The notes: generated by a model not told the origin, from the sequence alone. A DNA stretch of 64,000 nucleotides from Roseibacillus sp. (GCA_029242545.1 JAQWTV010000110.1:1-64000); one strand, 5' to 3'. Positions 1-9,357 are shown, numbered from the stretch's first letter. Numbers and translations: made by a program.

Positions 1-117
1 ATTACAAGTATACATTGCTCTAGTTTTACCAGGCCTTATCTCTTTTAAATGATAGTCCGTATGATCCTCACAGACCGGACACCATGGTTCGTTGGGATTT
101 CCAATTTTCGCTTTCAT
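1..117 (-). CDS. Zinc-ribbon protein, N-terminal fragment (runs off the left edge)
   Basis: This reading frame is not in the ORF track because it leaves the window. It opens with ATG at 117 and stays open for 39 codons to base 1. Reading the minus strand gives MKAKIGNPNEPWCPVCEDHT at the start and ends in MYTCN. A CPVC knuckle at residues 13-16 and a second Cys at 38 are spaced like half of a four-Cys zinc ribbon. The surrounding DNA is clearly more AT-rich than the rest of the window. Zinc ribbons of this layout occur at the N-terminus of some transposases (for example the IS1595 type) and in many small regulators. Too little is present to choose a function. Coding is supported by the open frame, the motif and upstream TATAAT boxes, but not proven. 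Confidence 0.45.
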   Translation of the reverse strand, partial: MKAKIGNPNEPWCPVCEDHTDYHLKEIRPGKTRAMYTCN

Positions 118-513
118 TCTAACGTCACTCTATCGTTTTAATACTTATATTAGAATAGAACAAAAGGATACTGAACATTATAAACACTCTCTTCTATTAT
201 AATCGATCCGGGAGAAAGATAGCAAAGGCGAAGAAATCAATTCACCAGAGAAAGAACAAGCGAGAGTGTCATCTTTTCTAACTATCGTTCGATGATTAAG
301 AAAACTGAGGCCTCAAAGCTCTGGGAGATTTTCCCGTAAGGACAGGAGACACCTCTTAAGCAGACTTCAAGCTCCCTCCCTGACATCTAAAGACGACCCA
401 CCCGCCGGGGGAAGAAATACTCTTCCATTCCTCTCAACAGGGAGTTCGGAGCGAGCAACTAGACTGGCAGGCACCAGCACAACAAAACAGATAATCTTCG
501 ACATGGAATCTTC
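118..513. other. Intergenic region with an AT-rich left half
   Basis: No gene could be supported here. The left part (to about 340) is AT-rich and unlike the flanking genes in composition. The right part returns to the regional composition just downstream of the DUF1501 stop codon. No tRNA, convincing terminator hairpin or repeat was found. The composition change may mark the edge of an acquired segment that continues to the left. Confidence 0.5.
177..201 (-). promoter_or_regulatory. Candidate -10 boxes upstream of the left-edge ORF
   Basis: Read on the minus strand, two perfect TATAAT hexamers occur at 201-196 and 182-177, about 80 and 60 bases upstream of the ATG at 117. No good TTGACA is seen at the usual 17-base distance, so this is only a candidate sigma-70 promoter within an AT-rich stretch. 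Confidence 0.3.
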
Positions 514-1977
514 TCAGGTGAGGATTTTCTTTACGACCTGACCATGGACATCAGTAAGACGATAATCGCGCCCTTGGAATTTAAAGGTGAGTCGCTTGTG
601 GTCCACTCCGAGGAGATGCATCAGAGTGGCATTCAGGTCGTGGACATGCACGGGGTCCTGAGTTACATTGTAGCAGTAATCATCGGTCGCACCATGGACA
701 TGACCGCCCCTCACACCCGCCCCTGCCAGCATCTGAGTAAAACAGCCGGGATGGTGGTCACGGCCAGCAGCGTTACCGGGTTTCTGCGCGTAGGTGGTTC
801 GCCCAAACTCTCCACCCCATACAACAAGAGTATCTTTTAGGAGGCCTCTCTGTTTAAGATCCTTGATCAACCCGGCAACTGGCTGTTCGGTATCCCGACA
901 CTGGCGGGAGAGGGTCTCTTTTAACTTATCATGCTGATCCCATCCCATGTGGAAAAGCTGAATGAAGCGAACGTCTCGCTCGGCCAGACGGCGGGCTAAC
1001 AGGCAATTCCTCGCAAAACTCCCCTGTTTTCCCACGTTGGGTCCATAGAGCTTCAACACGTGTTCCGGCTCTTTCGAGATGTCCGCTAATTCTGGAACAC
1101 TTGCCTGCATGCGAAAAGCCATCTCATACTGAGCGATCCGTGATTCAATAGCAGGATCCCCAATGAACGCATGCCGCTTCTGATTGAGTCTCTGGAGATC
1201 ATCAAGAGTATCCCTTCGGATTCCGCGATCGATACCCGGAGGGTTCTCGAGGAAATATACCGGGTCCCCGGTATTGCGCAGCTTCACCCCGGAGTGCTCG
1301 GCGGGCAGGAACCCGGAATTCCACAATCGGCTATAGAGGGGCTGAGCTCCTCCAGAGGTCGACCGAGAGGTGAGAACAACATATGCGGGAAGGTCCCTGT
1401 TCAAAGCGCCGAGCCCATAAGAAACCCAGGACCCAATACTGGGTCGCCCGGCTAGCTGGAACCCGGTCTGGAAAAAGGTGATGGCGGGATCATGGTTGAT
1501 AGCCTCGGTTTTCATGGAGCGAATGATACACAGGTCATCCGCTACATCGCCCCAATGCGGGAGCAACTCGCTCAATTCCAGACCCGATTGTCCATGAGCG
1601 GAGAACTTGAATGGACTGGGCAGAACCGGCAGTTCCTTCTGACCCGATGTCATGGTGGTGATTCTCTGTTCTCCCCGCACCGATGGGGGCAATTCCTTAC
1701 CTCTCTCTTTTTCCAGTCCTGGCTTAGGATCAAGCAGGTCCATCTGGGAAGGCCCGCCTGACATGAAGAGAGAGATCACCCGCCGGACCTTGGCATTTTC
1801 CGGTGGTATTGTGGCAGCCCTTCCTTCCTTATCAAAAAGGAGGGAACCGAGGGCCAACGCGCCGAACCCATGCCCGGAGTTCTGCAGGAAGGAGCGTCGC
1901 CCGAGAAGCCTTAAACTCTCGCCTAACTCTCCCACCTCTGTCCCACTCAGGTCTCTATTTCCACTACTCTCCTTCAT
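514..1977 (-). CDS. Tat-exported DUF1501 family protein (pair 1)
   Basis: DUF1501 (PF07394) proteins are exported PVC proteins distantly related to the alkaline phosphatase/sulfatase fold; their reaction is unknown. The 487-aa product starts with a long n-region, then a twin-arginine motif GRRSFL at about residues 26-31 and a hydrophobic GFGALALGSLLF segment, so Tat export to the periplasm is expected. Family motifs are visible: FMSGGPSQMDLLDPKP near residue 71, WGGEFGRT near 385, then GRDHHPG, and the terminal RDYRLTDVHG. The start codon overlaps the stop of the upstream PSD1 gene by ATGA, which indicates translational coupling and a common function. The length is typical of the family. Family assignment is secure; substrate and catalytic activity cannot be read from the sequence. 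Confidence 0.93.
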   Translation of the reverse strand: MKESSGNRDLSGTEVGELGESLRLLGRRSFLQNSGHGFGALALGSLLFDKEGRAATIPPENAKVRRVISLFMSGGPSQMDLLDPKPGLEKERGKELPPSVRGEQRITTMTSGQKELPVLPSPFKFSAHGQSGLELSELLPHWGDVADDLCIIRSMKTEAINHDPAITFFQTGFQLAGRPSIGSWVSYGLGALNRDLPAYVVLTSRSTSGGAQPLYSRLWNSGFLPAEHSGVKLRNTGDPVYFLENPPGIDRGIRRDTLDDLQRLNQKRHAFIGDPAIESRIAQYEMAFRMQASVPELADISKEPEHVLKLYGPNVGKQGSFARNCLLARRLAERDVRFIQLFHMGWDQHDKLKETLSRQCRDTEQPVAGLIKDLKQRGLLKDTLVVWGGEFGRTTYAQKPGNAAGRDHHPGCFTQMLAGAGVRGGHVHGATDDYCYNVTQDPVHVHDLNATLMHLLGVDHKRLTFKFQGRDYRLTDVHGQVVKKILT

Positions 1978-4241
1978 CTGTTAATCACTTCATCAAGGTT
2001 CAGGATGACATTCGCCACCGTTGTCAGGGCCGCCATCTCCGGCTTGGAAAGGTAAGCCCCGACCTTAGATTCTCCCTGCCCCAGTAAATCCTCGGCAGCC
2101 TTGCCATCCCTGCGATAGCGCTCCACCCGCCGTTCATATCCCTTCACCAGAATCTCCAGCTCCTCCTTCTCAGCCACCCGGGAAGTGGCACAGCGAAACC
2201 CCCATGCGATTCTCTCCCCCGGCGTCCCTCCCTTAGTCATCATGCGCTCCGCAAATTTCTTCGCAGCCTCGACATAGGTCACCTCATTCAAGAGGGCGAG
2301 GGCCTGCAAAGGAGTATTGGTCAAGGTTCTCTTCACCGAACACATCTCCCGACTGGGCATGTCAAAGAGAAGCATACTGGGCGGGGCCACTGTCCTCCGA
2401 ATGCGAGAGTAAAGACTACGCCGATAGAGCTTCTCCCCATGATCCTGCTCGAAGGTTCCTCGTTTTTCTACTTCCAACCAGAGTCCAGCCGGCTGATACA
2501 CCCACCAACTCGGACCTCCGACCCGCTCTACCAGGAGACCTGAAATAAAGAGAGCCTGGTCACGCAACATCTCAGCCTGCAACCTTGTTCTCGGCCCCCG
2601 ACTCAGCAAGCGGTTCTCCGGATCACGCTGGAGCCTTTCTTCATCAATTATAGAACTTTGGCGATAGGACCGGCTCATGACTATTGCTCTGATGAGCCCT
2701 TTGACGTCCCAGCCAGACTCCACAAAGTCCACTGCAATCCAATCAAGGAGTTGAGGGTGACTCGGCCAGTCACTTTGACGTCCCAGATTTTCGGAAGTTT
2801 TGACGATACCAGTCCCAAAGAACTGCTCCCAGATCCGGTTCACAAAGACCCGGGATGTCAACGGGTGCTCTCCATCAACCAGCCACCTCGCCAGATCGAG
2901 ACGAGTCAGGCTCTCTCCCTCCGGGACCGGAGAGAACGCCTCCGGCAGCCCAGGATCTACTTCCTCACCCTTGTCATCATACTGCCCCCTCTTGAGGATA
3001 AACGCCTTCCGATCCACTTCATCGCGCATCACCATGACATGCGGATGAGCTGCTTCCAGATCCTTTACCCTGCCACTCCGGGCCTTCGCGTCCGGGATCT
3101 CCGTTTCAAGCTTCTTCACCGCTGCTTCAAAATCGCTCCTCCGATAACGATGCCGAGGTTCGGCACTGCCCCTTAGATTATTGATAAACCCTTTTTCATT
3201 CAGCCCATCGAACATCGCAAAAAGCTGATAGAACTCCTTCTGGCTGATGGGGTCATATTTGTGGTCATGGCAGCGAGCACAACTCAGCGTCAACCCAAGG
3301 AACACCGACCCCATGGTTTCCACCCGATCCATGACGTATTCCGTGCGCCACTCCTCTTCGATTGCTCCCCCCTCGGTCTGGATTCGATGGTTCCGGTTGA
3401 ATCCGGTGGCCACGATCTGGTCATCGCTGGCATCTGGCATGAGATCTCCCGCCAGCTGCCAAGTCACAAACTGGTCGTAGGGCTGGTTGGCGTTAAAGGA
3501 TTCAATAATCCAGTTCCGCCACGGCCACTGAGCATTCTCGAGATCATTATCATAGCCGTGGCTGTCCCCGTACCGCGCACCATCCAACCACCAGGTTGCC
3601 ATGCGCTCCCCGTAACGAGGAGAACCCAGCAGACGATCCACAACCCTGCCATACGCTTCCTGCGACTGGTCAGCGATAAAGGCATCTATCTCCTCGATAC
3701 TGGGAGGAAGGCCCGTTAGATCGATCGACACGCGCCGGATAAGCGCCTCCTTCGCGGCTTCCTCCTGCAGTTCGAATCCAGCCTGGAAAAGCGTCTCCCC
3801 TACAAAGGCATCGATGACCTGCGCCGTCCCGCCCTTCAGACCCGGAAGTGCTCTCTTGACCGGGGACCGGAAGGCCCAGTGGCGCTCGTATTGAGCCCCC
3901 TCACTGATCCACCGCTCGATTATCTCCTTCTCGGCATCAGTCAATGCCGTTCCCTCCCCTGGCGGGGGCATGACCTCATCCTCATCCTTTGAAAAAATCC
4001 GATGGACCAGCTCACTCTGATCCGGATCTCCCGGAACGACCGCACGCAGCCCATCACGCTCCATGTATGCTGCCTCTGGGTCATCGAGTCGCAAGTCCGC
4101 CTTTTGTTGCGAAGCGTCCGGTCCGTGGCAGGCAAGGCACTTTGCAGTCAGAATCGGCAGAACCTCTCTATTGTATTCTACCTTCCCTTCCGCGGTCAGC
4201 AAACCGCCGAGAAAGATGACCACACATGAAAAAAGCCTCAT
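1974..4241 (-). CDS. PSD1-type cytochrome protein: PSCyt1, DUF1549 and DUF1553 (pair 1)
   Basis: This 755-aa protein has a short signal peptide and a PSCyt1-type heme-binding motif CLACHG at residues 35-40. DUF1549 follows at roughly 140-345 and DUF1553 at roughly 440-715. A second CxxCH, in SCARCHDHKYDP near residue 320, lies inside DUF1549, so two covalent hemes are possible. The family is common in Planctomycetes and Verrucomicrobia and is thought to act outside the cytoplasm, often near polysaccharide-degradation genes; its reaction is unknown. The gene is the first of a two-gene unit: its stop codon overlaps the DUF1501 start by four bases. At 755 aa it lies at the short end for the family, with no extra lectin-like domain between PSCyt1 and DUF1549. 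Confidence 0.93.
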   Translation of the reverse strand: MRLFSCVVIFLGGLLTAEGKVEYNREVLPILTAKCLACHGPDASQQKADLRLDDPEAAYMERDGLRAVVPGDPDQSELVHRIFSKDEDEVMPPPGEGTALTDAEKEIIERWISEGAQYERHWAFRSPVKRALPGLKGGTAQVIDAFVGETLFQAGFELQEEAAKEALIRRVSIDLTGLPPSIEEIDAFIADQSQEAYGRVVDRLLGSPRYGERMATWWLDGARYGDSHGYDNDLENAQWPWRNWIIESFNANQPYDQFVTWQLAGDLMPDASDDQIVATGFNRNHRIQTEGGAIEEEWRTEYVMDRVETMGSVFLGLTLSCARCHDHKYDPISQKEFYQLFAMFDGLNEKGFINNLRGSAEPRHRYRRSDFEAAVKKLETEIPDAKARSGRVKDLEAAHPHVMVMRDEVDRKAFILKRGQYDDKGEEVDPGLPEAFSPVPEGESLTRLDLARWLVDGEHPLTSRVFVNRIWEQFFGTGIVKTSENLGRQSDWPSHPQLLDWIAVDFVESGWDVKGLIRAIVMSRSYRQSSIIDEERLQRDPENRLLSRGPRTRLQAEMLRDQALFISGLLVERVGGPSWWVYQPAGLWLEVEKRGTFEQDHGEKLYRRSLYSRIRRTVAPPSMLLFDMPSREMCSVKRTLTNTPLQALALLNEVTYVEAAKKFAERMMTKGGTPGERIAWGFRCATSRVAEKEELEILVKGYERRVERYRRDGKAAEDLLGQGESKVGAYLSKPEMAALTTVANVILNLDEVINR

Positions 4242-4262
4242 CGACTCCTGATTAATTCAGGA

Positions 4263-4282
4263 TCATTGCTCTATGGCAATGA
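4263..4282. repeat. Short inverted repeat in the divergent intergenic region
   Basis: TCATTGC, a 6-base loop and GCAATGA form a perfect 7-bp inverted repeat in the 124-base gap between the divergent PSD1 (minus) and glycosidase (plus) genes. A second, shorter palindrome, GATCATCATCTGATC, follows about 5 bases later. The position suits an operator or transcript 5' hairpin, but the arms are short and chance is possible. Confidence 0.3.
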
Positions 4283-4365
4283 GAGGATCATCATCTGATC
4301 ATGGCGAAGTGAAGTTCAGGGCTAAAATTGGGATTGCTGACGGCTTTCCCTCTCCCTAGTCGTGG

Positions 4366-6936
4366 GTGATGCACCGACTGTTCCTTTCCCTGCTTTTGGC
4401 CCTTCTCACCCCCTGTTTCCCTGCCGGAGGGGCGCCCATTCTTAACCAGCGAGAACTTCTTGAGGCCCAGAGCTTCTGGGACAATCGCGACTTTGATTGG
4501 TTCGAGGACAACATTCCCTTCTTGGATACCCCTGACGGGGAAATTAACACCACCTATTATTACCGATGGGAACTGATCAGCAAACACCTGACCTACGGAT
4601 CACCCACCACTGGCTACCTGTGGACGGAATTCATCAACCGCCCTTTCTGGTCGGGCGCTTATGGAGCGATTGCCTGCCCGAGTGGCCACCAGTTCTACGA
4701 GGCTCGCTGGTTACATAACCCGCGCTACGTCCGGGATTACGCTCGCTACTGGTTCCGTACCCCAGGGGCTCAGCCTCAGCGCTACTCCGCTTGGATGGCA
4801 GACTCGGCATGGGCCACTCATCTGGTGCACCCCAACCAGAAATTTCTTGCGGACCTCCTTCCTGATCTAAGAAAAAACCTCGATAGCTGGACAGGCAGGT
4901 CATGGGTCAAGGAAGCGGGCATGTTCTGGCAGGTCGGCCATGACGACGGCATGGAGTTCAATATCGCCAGCCGCCAGACGAAAAATATTCTCTCGGGGGC
5001 TCCAAGTTACCGCCCCAGTTTCAACAGCTACATGTGGGCTGACCTCCAGGCTCTCGCAAGGATGTCCCGCCTCCTCGGCGACCAAGATGCTGCCACCAGC
5101 TATGAGAAGCAGGCCGAAGCCTTGAAGGACACTATGCAGAAGCAACTCTGGGACCCCCGGCGCAAATTCTTTCTCGCCATGTTCCGGGACGATGAGGAAG
5201 ACGGAGAAGGCAACCGCATCCAAAAAAATACCCGGATCTATGAAACCGGTAAATTTGCCGGAAGTCCCCACGGCCGTGAAGAGGCCGGGTATGTCCCCTG
5301 GTCCTTTAACCTCCCAGACCCGGGATACGAGGAAGCCTGGAAATTCCTCATGGACCCGGCCTATTTTTTCGCGGACTTCGGCCCCGTCACCGTGGAGCGA
5401 AACGACCCCCTGTTCCTCCTTAAGAACAGCTGCTGCTGGTGGAGCGGACAGAGCTGGCCCTTTGCCACCACCCAGACCCTCAAAGGTCTCGCCAACCTTC
5501 TTCACAACTACAGTCAGGATCATGTTTCCCGGGAGGATTACTACAAACTGCTCCATATTTACGCTCGCTCCCATCGCAAGAATGGTAAGCCTTACATTGC
5601 CGAAGCTCTTCACCCTGATACCGGAAGCTGGGATCATCACGACTTTTACAATCGGAGCGAACACTACTTTCACTCTGGATTTGTCGACCTGATCATTACC
5701 GGGTTGTGCGGTCTCATTCTTGAGGACAAGGACACCCTCACTGTCGACCCCCTCATTCCAGAGGACTGGGACTACTTTGCCCTCGATGAGGTTCCCTACC
5801 GGGGTCACCTCGTCTCACTCGTATGGGACCGGGACGGCTCACGCTACGACAAGGGAGCCGGTCTCCATCTCTTTGCGAATGGCAAAAAAATCGCATCTGC
5901 CCCCACTCTCGGGAAACTGACCGCACCACTGCCTGCTGCGCGGGAAGTCGCTCTTCATCCGCGCAGAGAAATCAACTACGCAGTCAATAATGACGGAACC
6001 TGGTTTCCTCGCTACCGGGCTTCACACACCGGACCGAAGTCGTCGCTCTCCTTCGTCCACGATGGAAATACCGCATGGCATGACCTCCACCCACCCCTTC
6101 GCTGGACCAGTGAGGGATCTCCCAACGACAAGGACTGGGTCGAGGTCGACTTCGGAACCCTTCGTCCCATCACTACCCTGAAGGCCTATCTCTTGGACGA
6201 TGGAAACGATCAACCCGTGACCGTTCCAACAGCCATTCAGTTCGAGTATTCCGTGAAGACGGACGGACCGTGGCAACCGGTTCCCTCCGCTCCCGGGGCG
6301 TCGAGGACCATCTCGGGCGGAAAGCCCTTCATCGTGCAACACCCGGGATTCAAAGCCCAGCACATCCGGGTCACTCTCACCAACCGCGCAGACCAGCACT
6401 CGGGCCTGACCGAGCTTGAGGCATGGGGCCCACTGGAGGGCCCCTATCTTCCGGCTCCCGCTCCCGCCGGAAATATCGCCTTCAACCCCGACCCAAAAGG
6501 CGGCGGATTTCCCAAGGCGAGCGCATCGTTTCACGATCGATACGGTGGAGTCCCCTCCAGCGCTCACGACGGGATCATTATTTACAGGGCCACTCCTACC
6601 AATCGCTGGACCTGCTACGGCTCACCCGACCAGCACACCGACTGGTTTGCCCTTGATTTTGGAGAGAAGAAAACATTCTCCCGCGCCATACTTCATCTCT
6701 ACGACGACCGTGGAGGAGTGCAGGCTCCGAAAAAATACACCCTCCAGCACTGGGCTGGCCAGGATTGGATTGAGATCCCGGGACAACAAAAGACGCCCAT
6801 AAATCCCAAGGGCAGCGCCGCTAACACCGTCACCTTCCCACCTGTGGAATCGCAGAAGCTTCGAGTAGTCTTCACCCATATTGGAAAAGGTCATACCCGG
6901 AGCGGATTGACCGAAATTGAAGTGTGGGACAAATAG
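4366..6936 (+). CDS. Exported six-hairpin (MGH1-like) glycoside hydrolase with two F5/8 type C domains
   Basis: The 856-aa product begins with a signal peptide (LFLSLLLALLTPCFPAGGA). Residues about 30-510 look like an (alpha/alpha)6 glycosidase of the trehalase/GH63/MGH1-like type, rich in Trp and aromatic motifs such as GHDDGMEFN and CCWWSGQSWPFATTQ, followed by a beta segment near 510-530. Two F5/8 type C (discoidin-like) domains occupy about 535-695 and 702-856; each ends in the family-like phrase SGLTELEAWG or SGLTEIEVWD. These domains usually bind glycans, so the enzyme probably acts on a polysaccharide or glycoprotein outside the cell. The ORF-track start is GTG 4366; ATG 4369 is the very next codon and may be used. 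An MFS importer begins 47 bases downstream, suggesting a hydrolyse-and-import unit. The exact GH family and linkage specificity are uncertain. Confidence 0.85.
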   Translation: MMHRLFLSLLLALLTPCFPAGGAPILNQRELLEAQSFWDNRDFDWFEDNIPFLDTPDGEINTTYYYRWELISKHLTYGSPTTGYLWTEFINRPFWSGAYGAIACPSGHQFYEARWLHNPRYVRDYARYWFRTPGAQPQRYSAWMADSAWATHLVHPNQKFLADLLPDLRKNLDSWTGRSWVKEAGMFWQVGHDDGMEFNIASRQTKNILSGAPSYRPSFNSYMWADLQALARMSRLLGDQDAATSYEKQAEALKDTMQKQLWDPRRKFFLAMFRDDEEDGEGNRIQKNTRIYETGKFAGSPHGREEAGYVPWSFNLPDPGYEEAWKFLMDPAYFFADFGPVTVERNDPLFLLKNSCCWWSGQSWPFATTQTLKGLANLLHNYSQDHVSREDYYKLLHIYARSHRKNGKPYIAEALHPDTGSWDHHDFYNRSEHYFHSGFVDLIITGLCGLILEDKDTLTVDPLIPEDWDYFALDEVPYRGHLVSLVWDRDGSRYDKGAGLHLFANGKKIASAPTLGKLTAPLPAAREVALHPRREINYAVNNDGTWFPRYRASHTGPKSSLSFVHDGNTAWHDLHPPLRWTSEGSPNDKDWVEVDFGTLRPITTLKAYLLDDGNDQPVTVPTAIQFEYSVKTDGPWQPVPSAPGASRTISGGKPFIVQHPGFKAQHIRVTLTNRADQHSGLTELEAWGPLEGPYLPAPAPAGNIAFNPDPKGGGFPKASASFHDRYGGVPSSAHDGIIIYRATPTNRWTCYGSPDQHTDWFALDFGEKKTFSRAILHLYDDRGGVQAPKKYTLQHWAGQDWIEIPGQQKTPINPKGSAANTVTFPPVESQKLRVVFTHIGKGHTRSGLTEIEVWDK

Positions 6937-6983
6937 GACCACCCAAAAGACTTACTGAGATACATCTCCAATTTCCCGAAGGA

Positions 6984-8363
6984 ATGCCTCTCCGACAACC
7001 CTCCCAGCCCAGTTTGAGCAGCAGCGCCTTCCTGCGTATTGTCACTCTTTGCTCCCTCTATGTCTCGCAGGGCCTTCCTCAGGGCTTCATCCACTACGCC
7101 CTCAAAAACCACCTTGCCGATCAGGGATTTACCACTGCCGACATTGGAGGAGTCATCGCCATGATCAGCCTCCCCTGGACCGTCAAATTTCTCTGGGGAC
7201 CGATTGTTGACCGCTTCGGAATTGCCTCCATGGGCAAACGCCGCCCATGGATCATCCTGTCGCAGGCCCTGACAGTAGTGGTGCTTCTGATCCTTGCAAC
7301 CGTGCCGGACCTCGATTCTAACCTGCGTTTTCTTGGACTTGGGATCCTCAGCGTGAATATCTGGACTTCCCTGCAGGACGTCTGCACCGACAGCCTTGCG
7401 GTCGACCTTGTGCCGCAGAAGCAACGCGGCATCCTCAATGGTTTCATGTATGGCTGTTCCTACCTCGGGAGCTTCCTCGGCGGCACCCTCATCGGCCACT
7501 TTCTCTTCATGGAGGGCGGCAGTGTGCAACTCGCTCTCGTCGCCCTGAGCGCCTGCGTCTTTGTCATCATGCTCCTTCCTCTTTTCATCCGGGAGCGCTC
7601 GGGCGAGAAACTCCTTCCCTGGACTATTGGTTCCTCCCAGCTCAAGAAAGACGAGCAGCATGCTCGCTCGACAGCAATCCTCTTCCGTCAGATTAAGCAG
7701 GCCTTCAGCCGCCGAGTCGCCCTGACTGCAGCCCTGCTTGCGGTAGGATGCCATGTGGGCAATTCCGCTCTCAATATCATCGCATCCAAACACTTTATTA
7801 CCGAGGTAGGATGGGACAAGAAAGCGTATACCTATCTTGAGAGCTTTGGAACCTGGTTCTCACTCGGAGGAGCCTTCATTGGCGGATTCGTTGCCAGTAA
7901 ACTCGGAGCCAAGCGCTCTGTTGTCATTGCTGGCACCCTGATTGCCCTCGTCTGGATCACCTTCAGCCAGCTCGAGTCTTTTTGGACTGAAGAGTGGCTT
8001 ATCAGGTCCAACATGTGGGTGCTCGCAAGCCTTCTGGGACTCTTCAGCGTTTCACTCTTCACCCTTTTCATGAATGTCTCAGAACGTCGGGTAGCCGCCT
8101 CCCAGTTTACCGCCTACATGGCCCTGCTCAACCTCTCTATCTTTCTCGGAAACAAGGTTGCAGGCCCCTTAGAATCTGCTCTTTCCTCCGTGCCAGCGGT
8201 CTACTTTGCCTCTGGCGTCTTCCACCTTGGCGTCATGACCTTTGTCATTCTGGCCATCAAACCACCGGAAGAAGCCCCTTCCCTTCCAGGGTTGAAAATG
8301 TCATTCGCGGATCAGTGGCGCGAAGAGCTGAAGCAAAAAGGTGAGGAGGAAATGCCACAGTAA
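6984..8363 (+). CDS. MFS transporter, AmpG/PAT-like
   Basis: This is a 12-helix major facilitator protein of the AmpG / acetyl-CoA transporter type. I count twelve hydrophobic segments. The helix 2-3 loop carries DRFGIASMGKRRPW, close to the DRxGxRR-type signature, and the first helix contains the SQGLPQGF phrase typical of AmpG relatives. The ORF track begins at GTG 6924 inside the upstream gene. I prefer ATG 6984 because it has a GAAGGA ribosome-binding sequence and places the first helix correctly. AmpG members import muropeptides, but relatives next to glycoside hydrolases probably import other oligosaccharides. The immediate upstream glycosidase supports that reading. Substrate is an inference. 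Confidence 0.88.
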   Translation: MPLRQPSQPSLSSSAFLRIVTLCSLYVSQGLPQGFIHYALKNHLADQGFTTADIGGVIAMISLPWTVKFLWGPIVDRFGIASMGKRRPWIILSQALTVVVLLILATVPDLDSNLRFLGLGILSVNIWTSLQDVCTDSLAVDLVPQKQRGILNGFMYGCSYLGSFLGGTLIGHFLFMEGGSVQLALVALSACVFVIMLLPLFIRERSGEKLLPWTIGSSQLKKDEQHARSTAILFRQIKQAFSRRVALTAALLAVGCHVGNSALNIIASKHFITEVGWDKKAYTYLESFGTWFSLGGAFIGGFVASKLGAKRSVVIAGTLIALVWITFSQLESFWTEEWLIRSNMWVLASLLGLFSVSLFTLFMNVSERRVAASQFTAYMALLNLSIFLGNKVAGPLESALSSVPAVYFASGVFHLGVMTFVILAIKPPEEAPSLPGLKMSFADQWREELKQKGEEEMPQ

Positions 8364-8385
8364 AAGTTTCCCCACCGCTGGAGCC

Positions 8386-9357
8386 CTAGTTCTCCCGGAC
8401 CCATTCTTCCACCGCCCGCTTCACCGCTTCAGGGAAGAGATCTATGAGAAAGAGTGGATTAATCCCGCCAGCCGCCATGAAGTGGTCCCCCTCGTAGGTA
8501 ATGGTAAGCGATTTCTGGTAGGACTGTGCCAGTCTCTCGGACCACCGTGGCCGCACAATATTGTCACTCTCCGCGATGAGATGCAGGGTGTTGATATTTG
8601 ATGCGCTATAGATATCCGGAATGTTTTCCAAACCCTCCCGGTCATACTGAGGAGTAAGGTCTTCTATCGCTGCACTATTGATGAAGATCGCCTTCCTTAC
8701 CTTCGCCAAGCTCCCAAGGTCCCGCTCCGAATCGAGGAGATTGAAAAGGTAGGAGGCAAGCGCTCCTCCCTGCGAATACCCGATCACCAGATCCACATCC
8801 CCGGGAATCCTGTTATTGGCGTAGTCGATCACATAGTCGACCGATTCCTCCAGATCCCCATAATTGGCGGAAAGACAGTTCCACCATTCTCTCCCGACGA
8901 CATTGAGGAAGGGGTTACTATGAGGAGCTTGCGCGTAGAAAAAGCGTGCCCGGTCGCCGAGGGCGTCTTCCAACTCTTCACAGAGGGGAGCGCGCTCCAT
9001 CCATCCGGAAAACATACCCTTGCCGTGCAGGACCAGAACGTTGGCCGGGCGCCCTTCCGGCAGGATGCTCCCGTAGTCTACCAGTCGATAGAGCACGGCT
9101 TTATTCGCCCTCTCGGTATACTCATGCCCGGCATCCACCGGCCGCACCCATGCCCGGTTCACATCCCGAAACGCCCTGTCACCCAGATTCTGGAAGGCCT
9201 CGGAATCCGCCTTCTGGAGAACCCAGCAGGAACCCTCTCTCCATGAGACCCTCACCAGGAACCCGGTCACCGAGATATTCGGAACCGGGGAGCGTTCCTC
9301 TGCAGAACCCAAGAAGGCCAACACCACAGCCAGAACCAGAACTACAACCTTCCTCAC
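8386..9357 (-). CDS. Exported FSH1-type serine hydrolase (alpha/beta hydrolase)
   Basis: The protein shows an alpha/beta-hydrolase core with LHGKGMFSG (oxyanion-side loop), nucleophile elbow GYSQGG, acid AESD and a late catalytic His in EGDHF, the order seen in the FSH1/OVCA2 serine hydrolase family (PF03959). Members are carboxylesterases or thioesterases; the substrate here is unknown. The ORF track starts at a TTG (9411). GTG at 9357 is more convincing because it follows AGGA at a 6-base spacing and gives a clean signal peptide, MRKVVVLVLAVVLAFLGSA. Export to the periplasm is therefore expected, which is unusual for the mostly cytosolic FSH1 family. It is convergent with the MFS gene and about 110 bases downstream of the sugar dehydrogenase gene on the same strand. 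Confidence 0.75.
   Translation of the reverse strand: MRKVVVLVLAVVLAFLGSAEERSPVPNISVTGFLVRVSWREGSCWVLQKADSEAFQNLGDRAFRDVNRAWVRPVDAGHEYTERANKAVLYRLVDYGSILPEGRPANVLVLHGKGMFSGWMERAPLCEELEDALGDRARFFYAQAPHSNPFLNVVGREWWNCLSANYGDLEESVDYVIDYANNRIPGDVDLVIGYSQGGALASYLFNLLDSERDLGSLAKVRKAIFINSAAIEDLTPQYDREGLENIPDIYSASNINTLHLIAESDNIVRPRWSERLAQSYQKSLTITYEGDHFMAAGGINPLFLIDLFPEAVKRAVEEWVREN

Noticed and set aside
4900-5808. 302-aa minus-strand ORF inside the glycosidase gene
   Set aside because: It lies wholly opposite a well-supported glycoside hydrolase, has no recognisable family and looks like a GC-rich shadow frame.
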